From positions 1,054,001 to 1,118,000 of the forward strand of contig NC_082424.1 in the NCBI RefSeq assembly GCF_004011695.2: a DNA stretch of 64,000 nucleotides. The letters are read 5' to 3'. A program made the position numbers and the translations under genes. How positions within the stretch are numbered: the stretch's first letter is position 1; each line of letters starts with the position of its first letter. The notes under the pieces are model-generated. The model did no database searches and was not told the origin of the DNA. It saw only the letters and a list, made by a program, of their open reading frames with translations. This stretch comes from Ascochyta rabiei (lineage: Eukaryota; Ascomycota; Dothideomycetes; Pleosporales; Didymellaceae). Of this stretch, positions 45,613 to 56,583 are shown in pieces.

Positions 45613-47567
45613 ATGCCTCGCCCCGGCGTCGGAGTGTTTGGCGGGAGAAATCACACGCCCGTGCTGGAAATCAAGTAGGTGGCATTGCGCAGAGGCGTAC
45701 GGAGAGACGGAGAGAATGGCCATTAACCGGTTTCCAGGCCAGAATCGCCGTTTGTCGTCTTCTACGGCGAGCCCTCGGAGTCGCACGACGCGGAGCTCAA
45801 GGGCAAGCTGATTCTGAACAACCCCGAGTCGCTGTCGGTGCGCAGCGTCCGCATCACGCTGACAGCGACGCGCAAAGTCTCGTACGGCAGCCCCCGCTCT
45901 ACAGAGAGACTGCAGAGCGCAGACTGACACGCGCGACAGATGGCACCTGACCAACACGGTCAGCCCGCAGCCCATTACGCAAAAGACCAACTTCCTCGTC
46001 GACACCCTCACCCTCTTCCCCGTCTCGTGCTCCGACAAGAACGCAAAGGCGCACAAGATCAACGCCGGCTACCATGAGTGGGACTTCAAGTTCAAGATGC
46101 CGAGCAGCATCGACCAGAGCGTCGAGGGCCTGCCCACAAACTGGATCGTCTACAATCTCAAGGCCACCGTGGACAGGGGCTACATGAGCAAGCAGCTGTC
46201 CGCCTCGTCGCACATCCGCGTCATTCGCACGCTCGGGCGCGACATGCTCGAGTCCATGCCCATGGAGCAGGTGCGTCGTGTAGACCGTGCGACCAGACTT
46301 GGACTAACGACATGTGCAGATCAACGAAGACATCTGGGCGAACAAGGTCGCCTACAAAATCACCGTCCCGCAGAAGAACTACATCATCGGCACCCACATC
46401 ACCGCCGACTTCATACTCATCCCGCTCAGGAAGGGCGTGGAGATTACCACCATCAAGATGGAGCTGATCGAGTCGCGCCAGCTCTTCGCAGACTACGCCG
46501 GCCGGCGCATCAGCCACCAGGCCGACATCCAGGTCGCCGTCAAGGAGGAAGACATGCCCGCCAACTCGGAGCACCTGGTCTCCGCCGAAGTTGAGGACGT
46601 CGACGCCCTGTTCGACGAGTCCCACCGCTTCTCCATGTCGCTGGACCTCCCCAAGTCGCTGAAGCACTGCCGCCAGTCGGTCGACACGGAGAACATCCGC
46701 CTGTCGCACAAGCTGCGGCTGTACGTCAACCTCAAGAACCCAGAGGGCCACACCAGCCAGCTTCTGGTCAAGAACCACGTCCACCTGTTCATCTCGCCCA
46801 ACCTCCCGCCCAACGAAGACCAGAGCGTGCTCGTAGACCACAACATCCTGACGCAGCAAGCCATCGCCGACGAGGTCAACCAGAATGCGCCGCCAACGTA
46901 CGGACGGCACCAGCTCGACGAGCTCTACAACGACATCGACCCCTCTGGCTTCATGACGCCTGGCGGCTGGCGCAGCACCATGAACAGCGGCGCCAACACG
47001 CCCTTTTTCGCACAGAGCCGCCGTGGCTCCGCCGAAGATCTGTCGCTGGACGCCGTCGCGCACCAGCAGGACGGGCCCGGTGTGTCCACCATCGCGCTGC
47101 AACACCGCCTCGCCAACCTCAACATGTCGCACAACGACCGCACCTCGCGCTTCCACCCCTCCCGGCAAGACTCGAACGGCGACCACACGGGCTCCGGCCA
47201 GCAATCCTCGAACCACTCGTCCGGCCAAAGCACGCCGCACCACCGCACCCCCCTGAACGGCGCCGAGCCTTCGTACTTTGACATACCCACCGCCGACTAC
47301 GACTACGACATGTCCGCCCTCGCCCGCACCCCCAGCTACAACACCGCCGTCCGCACGCCCGCCGCCTACACGCCCATGGAGGTCGCCCTCCCCAGCTACG
47401 ACGTCGCCATGTCGCGCCCCGGCAGCCCCGTTCGCTCTCGAGGTAGCCGCGGCACCACGCCTAGTCCTGCGCGCAGTCTCGATACCCTGAACGAAGAGAC
47501 GTTTAGGAATACGCAGATCAATAGCCGCAGGGAGAGTCCGAGGCATAGCGGTGAGTTACGGTCGTAG
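45613..47567 (+). CDS. creD: CreD, arrestin-like adaptor for the HECT ubiquitin ligase HulA
   Basis: Exons 45613-45674, 45738-45881, 45940-46270 and 46320-47567 give 594 residues, close to Aspergillus CreD. Arrestin_N runs from about residue 20 (SPFVVFYGEPSESHDAELKGKLIL) through VSWHLTNTV. Arrestin_C runs from about residue 183 (DIWANKVAYKITVPQKNYIIGT) to about 345. Two PY-type motifs, PPTY (about residue 370) and LPSY (about 536), are the docking sites for WW domains of the Rsp5/HulA ligase. The C-terminal 200 residues are disordered and Ser/Pro-rich. CreD opposes the CreB-CreC complex genetically and promotes ubiquitination of transporters in response to glucose. Its start, MPRPGVGVFGG, is well placed after the intergenic microsatellite. 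Confidence 0.92.
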
Positions 47568-49264
<1,697 letters not shown>

Positions 49265-50895
49265 CTATAGCTTCGCTCCCTCCAACTCTTCTCGCTCCCG
49301 CACGCCTTTCTCCTCTCCGCTCCTCGCCTGCTTCGCCTCTCTCCGCCTGTAAGCGTACCACATTACAGTCACGCTGGCGATGGCCCACCCGCCAAATAGT
49401 ATCAGAATCTGGTATCCGTACTTATACTTGGGCGCATCGTAGGTGGGGAAAAGGACGAGCGGCACCCAGAGCACCCATGCGTACGAAACAACGTTCGCGG
49501 TCGCGACCAGCAGCTGTCTCACGCTTGCGTCCGCAGCATTGAGACGCGTGGCCCAGCTGATGAGGATTGGAGTTGCTGCTGAGCCGCAGTACGAGAGGTA
49601 GTATGCGAACATGAGGGCGCTCTTCGGAATGTGCCAAACGGATAGTAGAATGTTGGAGAATATCATGAGCAGCTGGATTATGACGATCATCCCGTAGTTT
49701 GCTCCCGTGCGGTCGGCGATGATGCCGCAGGTTACGGTGAAGACTATGTTGAGGGCGTTGCCGCCTGTTGGCAGGTAGTTGGTCTTCTCGACGCTGTAGC
49801 CGGATGCCTTGAGCCATAGGTTGAAGTAGCTGGTCGCGGTGTGGCATGCTGCTACCATGCTAGATTTCGCGTCAGCTTGAACGTAAGCAAATGTTGGGGG
49901 TCGAACTTACGTATAGGAAACGACGAAGACCCAAATCTTCCAGCTTGAGAAAACCCTCTTCGCCTCTTTCCAGGTCAACTTGGTCTGCTCCGTCTGGCCG
50001 AATTTCTCAATCCTCTCAATCCCGTACTTGACGTGTTCGGGCGAGAAGTAGAACGCTCTCGTGTTGTGTGGACGGTCGGGCAGGCCGAAGAATCCCCAGA
50101 TCGCAATGGGAAGACTGATAACGGCGTCCATGACGAACAGCCAACGCCAGCCAGCCAGACCATGACGTCCGTTCATGCTCGAGTGAAGACCTCCCTGGAG
50201 GTATCCGCTGAACATGCTCGCCATGGATTCGACCTGGAGAAGGATTGCCAGTCGCTTGGTAAGCTCTTTGGGACCGTACCAGCTGCCCAGCATGGCGATG
50301 TATCCTGGAAAAGAACACGCCTCGAAGATTCCGATGAAAAAGCGGAGCACGTACATCTGTGCGTGAGATCAGTGACGCTTGGAACGAGGTATGTCTGGAA
50401 ACTCACAGTCTTGATACTACTGGTAAAAGCCATGCCAATGGTGAGCGCCGACCAACACAACTCACAAGTCGGTATCAGAATGGACGATCGCACCAAGCTC
50501 AGCTGCGACATCTGTGCCGGTACGCTGCCAATCATGATGCCCAGGCTGAACCACGTATTCAGCCAGTTCCTCTCGTTGCCGTACAGATGTAGGTCTTCTT
50601 TCATCCCGCTGACAAACGCGTTGCTGTAGTTTGTCTGGTCGAGATACTTGATGAAGTATCCCAACAACACCGTAGGGAAGAAAATTCGGTCCAGTCTTGT
50701 CACATAGCGGCGGTTTTCAGGATCGCCCTCAACGGTGTCCCAGATATATCCGACAGCATGGCGCCACCAGCTTGTTGTTTTGGAGCCATTTGAAGAGTTG
50801 TTTTCTCCAGCTGCGGCTGCGGGTACGTTCTTCGAGGAGATGTCGTCTGAGGTGTTTCGAACAGCTACCTGGACGGTGTCTTTGACTTCAGTCAT
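49265..50895 (-). CDS. MFS permease of the Liz1/Fen2/Dal5 anion:cation symporter family
   Basis: Exons 50895-50407, 50356-49911 and 49859-49265 give 509 residues with about 12 hydrophobic segments. After a disordered N-terminus comes LDRIFFPTVLLGYFIKYLDQTNYSNAFVSGM, the first-helix signature of the allantoate/pantothenate/vitamin permease family. RFFIGIFEACSFPGYIAMLGSWY is helix 4-5 with its conserved Gly/Phe pattern. SGYLQGG and the central loop GWRWLFVMDAVISLPIAIWGFFGLPD are also diagnostic. It resembles pantothenate transporter Liz1 most, but close relatives carry nicotinate, biotin, allantoate or dipeptides, so the substrate is open. The ATG at 50895 is the first in frame. It is divergent from the solute-binding-protein gene with an 855-bp gap, so the two could share a promoter. 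Confidence 0.88.
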
Positions 50896-51750
50896 AATGG
50901 TGGACTGGCTGACCACAGAAATGGACGGGACCACTTGTGAAGTAACCTTCTTAAGGCGTTCAACTCGTTATGGAAGACCATGAACGCAATACCGTCAATG
51001 TATTGCGTGCATCTTCTAGTCGAGCTCGCCCTCGGAGGTTTCAATCCAGACTGCCCACCCCTGTGCGAGTCACCAACAGTCGCTTGACCCAGCGAAACAA
51101 GATCCGAAGACTACAATCCTATACTCCGCTATCGCTTCTTATCAGGACCCCGTTACTGGTAGCAGTTCCGCTAGGTACATGGTCCTTTATCACTTAAGGC
51201 GGCCAATCGATTCTCCTACCCACGTGGCGTTATCACCTTACCCGAATCCCGTAGTATTCCGATGATCTGGTCCGACATGGCTACCACGTTGTGCTTTGAG
51301 GAAACCATCCGACTCATTGTAGTGACTGTAGCCTCCGAGTATTGGAGTTTCGGGCCGCTGATGTCGTGCTTTGGGCCCGCTATGTCATTCGCGACTAGCG
51401 CGTCGTTGACTCAGGATTCCGAATACCTAACAACATCTTGACAGCCATGATCGAGTCAATGATTCGGATTGTAGTTTGGTTCACGTTACATTATCGCGGG
51501 TAGAGAAGGTCATGGTTACAGCGGTTGAGCGGCTGGCCAGAGTCAAGACTAAGTACCTACCCGGGCATTCGACAACGATCCCGTTGCATAACACTGGACG
51601 AGTAAGAGAAGTACAAAGGAGGTTTAGAGGCAATTTCGAACAGCGACAACTTTGAAAGTTATAGCGTTGCAGCTCGCTAAAGCTTGTACACCGCCACTAA
51701 CTGATACTGCTCTCATTCTCGACTCAGACGAGACCCAAAGGTCGACCAGC
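50896..51750. promoter_or_regulatory. Shared divergent promoter region of the permease and the solute-binding protein genes
   Basis: 855 bp separates the two start codons and no gene is supported in it. No binding site is assigned. The frame of the downstream gene is open for 33 codons before its ATG (from 51,652), but without an ATG. Confidence 0.5.
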
Positions 51751-53166
51751 ATGACACCAACCACTCTCCGCATAGCTCTTGAGAATGTCGACTTCCGGTT
51801 GCCAACGCAAGTAACCGACGATAACAGCGTGACAGCACTCAAAAGCCTTGTTCTCGAACCGTTGCTCCGATGGCAGCCAGGTGGCTCTGTAAAAGCAGGA
51901 CTCTTCGACAAGTGGTCTCACTCTCCAGACGGCACAACATGGCACTTCATCACTCGCGACGGTGCAGTCTTCCACGACGGAACAGTATGCACCGCCCAGC
52001 ACATCGTGTCCTACATCGAGGGGCTCCTCAACTCTAGAGACTATTTCGATATGCCTTGGAGCTACAGTCGGTATTTTGCTCGGACTGAGATAGTGGCGGA
52101 GGACGACCGTACAGTACGCATTACATCTCCAGAGCCTTTCGCCGATGTCTTGGACATACTCTGCGAGTTTTGGCCAGTCCGATTCGCAGCAGATGGCAAG
52201 CCCGTGCTGGGAACCGGGCCATATGAGGTAGTTGAATTCGAGCGCGAGAACGGGATCGGGAAAGCTACCCTTCAACGTGTGAATCCAAGCCGGCACGGGG
52301 GCCCCCACATCATTATGGCGACGCATGAGCCAGATGGGCGGAAGAGGCTGCAGCTTCTCAAGGACGGGGATGTCGATGTTGCTCTCAATCTTGAGCGCGC
52401 AGATGATGTCAAATCTATCGACTTCGATTCGGCGCTTCAGTGGGGAAGAAGGACGAGCACACTCTCAGCCATGTTCTACCTGAACTGCACACAGGGCATA
52501 TTCCAATCGAGCGACGCCCGTCGAGCTGTCAACCTCGCCATCGACAACGAAGCATTAGTCGACAAAGTCTACCGCGGCCTAGCAGTCCCCTCGGCCACGA
52601 TAGTAAGCCCCTTCCACCTAGGATCCGCAGAAGCAAACCTGAGCCCGATTCCCTTCGATCCGGACACTGCACGCAAACTGCTGAAGCCCCTAGACACCAG
52701 CAAACCAATCATACTGCGCACACCTACCTACATGCCGGAACACGCCGAAAACATCGCACGCTTTGTCCGCACCTCACTGCAAGCCGTCGGCCTCCAGGTC
52801 GAAATCCAAGTCGAGACAAACCGTCCTGAGTACGCGCGATCCATTGGCCTGCGCAAGCAGATAGGTGACCTGGCACTGTTCGACTCGACGCCGAACAGCA
52901 CGTTTCGCGTCCTGGACGACAAGATATCCAGCGCGAGCCGCAATACGTGGTGGTTGGGGTATCACGACGACGAGGTTCAAAAGCTGATTCACGACGCGAG
53001 GAGTGAGGTGGAGGGTGAGGGGAGGAGGGTTGCGTATGCGAAGTGCTTGAAGCGGGTGCAGGATAACCCGCCCTGGTTGTACGTGGCGCATCCAGATGTT
53101 GTGTGGGCTTCAAAGCATGGTGTCGCGATCAGTATTGGGCGCTCTGGTGTGCTGAGTCTGGAGTAG
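51751..53166 (+). CDS. Bacterial-type ABC importer solute-binding protein (SBP_bac_5, oligopeptide/nickel family), cytosolic form
   Basis: A single exon encodes 471 residues. The fold signature is clear: TLRIALENVDFRLP at the start, then LVLEPLLRW, GLFDKWSHSPDGTTWHFITRDG, VFHDGTVCTAQHIV and GTGPYEVVEF. In lobe 2 comes AMFYLNCTQGIFQSSDARRAVNLAIDNEALVDKVYRGLA, and near the end NTWWLGYHDDEVQKLI. This matches DppA/OppA/NikA proteins of bacterial ABC importers. In bacteria these are lipoproteins or periplasmic and carry a signal peptide. Here the protein starts directly with the first strand (MTPTTLRIALEN), so no export is expected. No intron, no ABC permease and no ATPase subunit are present. The role in a eukaryote is unknown; sensing or sequestering of a peptide or metal complex is conceivable. 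The origin is probably transfer from bacteria. The ATG at 51751 is the only Met near the fold start. Confidence 0.85.
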   Translation: MTPTTLRIALENVDFRLPTQVTDDNSVTALKSLVLEPLLRWQPGGSVKAGLFDKWSHSPDGTTWHFITRDGAVFHDGTVCTAQHIVSYIEGLLNSRDYFDMPWSYSRYFARTEIVAEDDRTVRITSPEPFADVLDILCEFWPVRFAADGKPVLGTGPYEVVEFERENGIGKATLQRVNPSRHGGPHIIMATHEPDGRKRLQLLKDGDVDVALNLERADDVKSIDFDSALQWGRRTSTLSAMFYLNCTQGIFQSSDARRAVNLAIDNEALVDKVYRGLAVPSATIVSPFHLGSAEANLSPIPFDPDTARKLLKPLDTSKPIILRTPTYMPEHAENIARFVRTSLQAVGLQVEIQVETNRPEYARSIGLRKQIGDLALFDSTPNSTFRVLDDKISSASRNTWWLGYHDDEVQKLIHDARSEVEGEGRRVAYAKCLKRVQDNPPWLYVAHPDVVWASKHGVAISIGRSGVLSLE

Positions 53167-53665
53167 GGCGGTGGCTGTAGCATGTGGCAGTGTCAGAAGA
53201 AGAGCGCTGTCTCCAAGGTCGACACCGAAGAATTCTAGAATAGAGAAACTACCAACCTCGCCATCTCTGTCGGAGCAGACCGATACCTGTCTTCGTCGTT
53301 CTATCAGCTTCGAGAAGAAGTCACTTTCAAGACCTTCAATGTCACCGCTACGTGGCTCCCTTCCTTCGCAGTTATCGAGACCTTCCACATCCGTGACCAG
53401 GGTACCACGAGACTCCAATCGGAACATCGTCGGAGCAGACGACATACGCTACTGAGCACGTCATGCACTACAAGATCCTTACTACCCTGTCAGTTCTCAC
53501 CCATGACTGTGGGGGTTCCGCGAAACCAGCTTAGCTTGTCTCCAAACCGTGGACCCTCAGCTCAAGCAAACCAAGGCCTCATGCACCACGACGATATGTC
53601 CGTGAAGGGAAGACTCAACTTCCAACTTGCCTGCTTCTTCCTCACCATATCGCTTTACGAACACC
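53167..53665. other. Intergenic between solute-binding protein and NTPase-FGE genes
   Basis: 500 bp separates two same-strand genes. Short frames on both strands lack recognisable content. It is too long for a polycistronic layout, so a separate promoter is expected. Confidence 0.45.
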
Positions 53666-55699
53666 ATGCCGACTAACAACGCAAACACCACGTTTGACAT
53701 CGACCTCACCACGCCCTACATCTCCCTGCTCACCAACTACACACACGAAGACCGCGCCGCCAAAGGTCTGCGAAAGCGCGGTCCCAACGCGACGCCTGAA
53801 CCACCCATCCACTTCACAGCGCTGGAACTAGTGCGGGACCATCGTCTACTACTGTTAACCGGACCAGCTGGAAGCGGGAAGACGACTTTCGCTAGGAGGA
53901 TAGTTCAGATCCTGGAAGGAGGGGGAGAGTACGTAGGATGTGTGGTGCGCAACGAGGCTGGAGATGTGAGGGAGGAGACGTGGGATGATGCGGGCGTGCA
54001 ACCTTATTACCTCCCCGTTCCGTCATTACCGGGACTGAAAGAGGTCACGGAAGAAACAGTGCCGAGGCTTCTGGCATCTGCGGGTAGACGAGAGAGGTCC
54101 ACAGCGCTGATTGTGCTCGATGCTGTCGAGAAAGCGGGGCCTGAGGCACGGGGCTATCTGGAGGGACTGCTGGATCTCATCGAACATCGGGAAGATGCGA
54201 GACTCCTGATTCTGTGCGAGACGGATGCTTACACGGCTTGGTCTCAGCCATTGGCCGTTACGCGACATGCGCTCCTTCCGCTGCTTGAGACGCAGAGACG
54301 GGCGGCTGTTGGTCAGCTGATGAAGGTTGAGCCAGCGGAAGTCAAGCTTGGATTGGGGATGGCAGCGGGAAATCCTGCTCTTTTCGGCCTCGCACTTCGA
54401 GGCGGAGATGTTGGAGATGTTGCGGAGGAAGTGCTGGATAAGTGGCTTGCTGCGGTTGCAGGCAGCAGTGATGAAGCTGAAAGGCTCGCAGCTGAAGCAT
54501 TCGAGGCTATCAAGGACGATGCGGCTAACAACGCAGAGGGCAAATCTTCCAAGGAATCGGCTTACTCTAGTAGCTTGCTGTTGGGTTCGTCGAGTGTTGC
54601 ACGGCAACTGTTGGCTGCTCGGCATCTCACTCGCTTGTCTTCTGACATAGCCGTTGCCTTGTTCGCCCAAGCACCAGCAAGATGGGAGCCTGTCCTACGC
54701 AGTCAACTGCACCGTCTCAAAGACTCTCCAGAAGCGCACAAGCTCGTGCAAGAGCTGACCAGCGGCACGGAGTTGAATGCTCAGCGCGGCGCTCTGCTTG
54801 TTTCGGATCTGCCCATTGGGAGCTCTGCCGTCCACCGAGACAGAATCGCAGACCTAGCGCTCCAGATCATCGAGCAAGGACAACTACCTACGCCCTACAG
54901 GGTAAAAGCCGGGCGAGTTCTCTCTTCTCTACACGATCCACGAGACCTGCAGCGCTTGGCCTCAGTGCCCACTGGCACAGTTCTCATGGGATCGAACACA
55001 CACCCCAACAGCCAGCCCATCCATGAGGTGTTCGTAGAGAGCTTCCGCATCGGCGTCTATCCCGTGGTGAACAGGGACTACTTGACATTCATCCGCGCCA
55101 CGGACCGCGACTGGCGGAGTCCCCACAGCAGCGCACCAGACAAGAGAAACCACCCAGCCACCGACCTAACCTGGCACGACGCAAACGCCTACTGCGAATG
55201 GCTGGCCTCCCGCTGGCACGCTCACGGCCAAATCAACCACCGTGAACGCGTCCGCCTCCCAACCGAAGCAGAATGGGAACGAGCAGCGCGCGGAGACCTC
55301 CAGGAGACACCCGCCAGCAGCCCAACCTACCCCTGGGGCACACCGTGGCAGCACTCCGCCTCCAACACCGAAGAAGCCGGGCTCAACGCACCATGCACAG
55401 CCGGTCTCTTCCCAACCCACGCATCACCCTACGGCTGTCTCGACACGACCGGCCAGGTCTGGGAATGGTGCAGCACGCTATGGGGCGAGGAAATGGGCAC
55501 GCCTTCCTTCCGCTACCCTTACGATGCACACGATGGCCGCGAGGCGCCCGCCGCGCCGCCAGCCACGCGCCGCCTACTTCGCGGCGGCTGCTTCTCCAGC
55601 GGCGCGCTGAAAGCCTCGTGCGCCTACCGCGGAAGCCTGGAGCCCGCGGGGTGCTGGCGGGGAAACGGGTTTCGCATCGTCGTTGCAAAGGGCCAGTAA
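53666..55699 (+). CDS. P-loop NTPase fused to C-terminal FGE/SUMF1-like domain
   Basis: A single exon encodes 677 residues. Residues about 60-330 form a P-loop NTPase. Walker A is LTGPAGSGKTTFA at about 64-76, Walker B is TALIVLDAVEKAG at about 144-156, and LLILCETDAYT is sensor-like, the layout of NACHT/AAA-type ATPases. A helical middle follows (AARHLTRLSSDIAVALFA and beyond). Residues about 432-677 are an FGE-sulfatase (SUMF1-like) fold: VPTGTVLMGSN, FRIGVYPVVNRDYLTFI, TDLTWHDANAYCEWLA, RLPTEAEWERAARG, GQVWEWCSTLWG, RRLLRGGCF, GFRIVVAKG. The paired active-site cysteines of true formylglycine-generating enzymes are not in canonical spacing (Cys in RGGCF and SCAYRG), so sulfatase activation is doubtful. 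NTPase-FGE fusions are known mainly from bacterial regulatory or defence proteins. The absence of introns and the neighbouring solute-binding protein suggest acquisition from bacteria. The function is unknown. Confidence 0.85.
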   Translation: MPTNNANTTFDIDLTTPYISLLTNYTHEDRAAKGLRKRGPNATPEPPIHFTALELVRDHRLLLLTGPAGSGKTTFARRIVQILEGGGEYVGCVVRNEAGDVREETWDDAGVQPYYLPVPSLPGLKEVTEETVPRLLASAGRRERSTALIVLDAVEKAGPEARGYLEGLLDLIEHREDARLLILCETDAYTAWSQPLAVTRHALLPLLETQRRAAVGQLMKVEPAEVKLGLGMAAGNPALFGLALRGGDVGDVAEEVLDKWLAAVAGSSDEAERLAAEAFEAIKDDAANNAEGKSSKESAYSSSLLLGSSSVARQLLAARHLTRLSSDIAVALFAQAPARWEPVLRSQLHRLKDSPEAHKLVQELTSGTELNAQRGALLVSDLPIGSSAVHRDRIADLALQIIEQGQLPTPYRVKAGRVLSSLHDPRDLQRLASVPTGTVLMGSNTHPNSQPIHEVFVESFRIGVYPVVNRDYLTFIRATDRDWRSPHSSAPDKRNHPATDLTWHDANAYCEWLASRWHAHGQINHRERVRLPTEAEWERAARGDLQETPASSPTYPWGTPWQHSASNTEEAGLNAPCTAGLFPTHASPYGCLDTTGQVWEWCSTLWGEEMGTPSFRYPYDAHDGREAPAAPPATRRLLRGGCFSSGALKASCAYRGSLEPAGCWRGNGFRIVVAKGQ

Positions 55700-56019
55700 A
55701 GCCGAGAGGCAGAAAGCGCAGGCCAAGACCAGAGTGCCGTCTGTGTGTAGGCATGCGTGGATAGATAGTGGATAGGTGGTGTACACTGTAATGATCGAGT
55801 GCCACGTGGGCAGCGAAGTTGGGGCAAGGGGAAAAGCGGACGCGGACCGTCTGCCCCACATTTGCGCTCTTGCGCAGGAACCGACGTCCATGGCGCCATA
55901 GACCAGCACGCTCCCCAACCAACCGCTAATCGCTCTACAAGTCGTCTCAAGACACAGCGCCTCCGGGTGAATTCCACATCATCCCCCCCACGTTCCAATC
56001 AAGCAAGCTCCTCTGCGAG
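55700..56019. other. Intergenic, promoter of the thioredoxin-like gene
   Basis: 320 bp between two same-strand genes; no gene or repeat is seen. Confidence 0.4.
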
Positions 56020-56495
56020 ATGCCGATCCAGGATCACTTCCAGCTCCCCAGCTCCGCGCAGGAACTGCCGCTGCCCGAAGACGACGCAGCGGCCGCGCTG
56101 TTCCTGTGCTTCATCTCCTCGACAGACCCGGCGACGGGGCAATCGTGGTGCCCCGACGTGCGGGCTGCTCTGCCGCGGCTGGAGCGTGCGTTTGGGAGGG
56201 ACGAGGCGCCCAAGCTGGCGTATGTGCATGTTGGACAACGACCAGAGTGAGTTTGAGTTTGAGTTTTTTTCGTCTTGCGTCTTCTCCTGGAGAGTGTACT
56301 GTATGTCTTGAGCGACGCTTATGCAGTGCTAGGTGGAAGGATCTGGGGAACGTGTACAGGACGAAGTGGCATGTCAAGGCTGTGCCGCAGTTGGTGCGGT
56401 ATCAGCGTGTTGATGGTGAGGTAAAGGAGACGGGGAGATTGGTCGAGGCCGAGGTTGTCGACGAGAACAAGCTCCTTGGTCTAGTTAGTGAGTGA
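56020..56495 (+). CDS. TXNDC17/DUF953-like thioredoxin-fold protein
   Basis: Exons 56020-56246 and 56327-56495 (80-bp intron) give 131 residues, close to the 120-130 of the family. The core FLCFISSTDPATGQSWCPDVRAALPRLERAF aligns with the TXNDC17 active-site helix, whose usual motif is WCPDC. Here the second Cys is Val (WCPDV), so classic dithiol exchange is not possible and one-Cys chemistry or a binding role is likely. Strand LAYVHVGQRPDARWKD and the cis-Pro strand VKAVPQLVRYQRV complete the fold. The protein should be cytosolic. It converges with the GH18-UBA gene, with 88 bp between stop codons. Confidence 0.82.
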
Positions 56496-56583
56496 AACGA
56501 AGAGAGCAGAAGGTGATATTGAGAAGTGCATGTGAAGGATATGGAAAGATAGGCAACGCTGAGCAGTACCCAATCACCTCCCG

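Noticed and set aside
44326..45678. 450-codon plus frame and its minus counterpart ending near 45,118
   Set aside because: Both run through the CTACTG microsatellite (Tyr/Cys or Val/Ala repeats) and lack any domain.
46221..47546. Minus-strand 441-codon frame opposite creD
   Set aside because: Antisense shadow; creD has complete arrestin domains and PY motifs on the plus strand.
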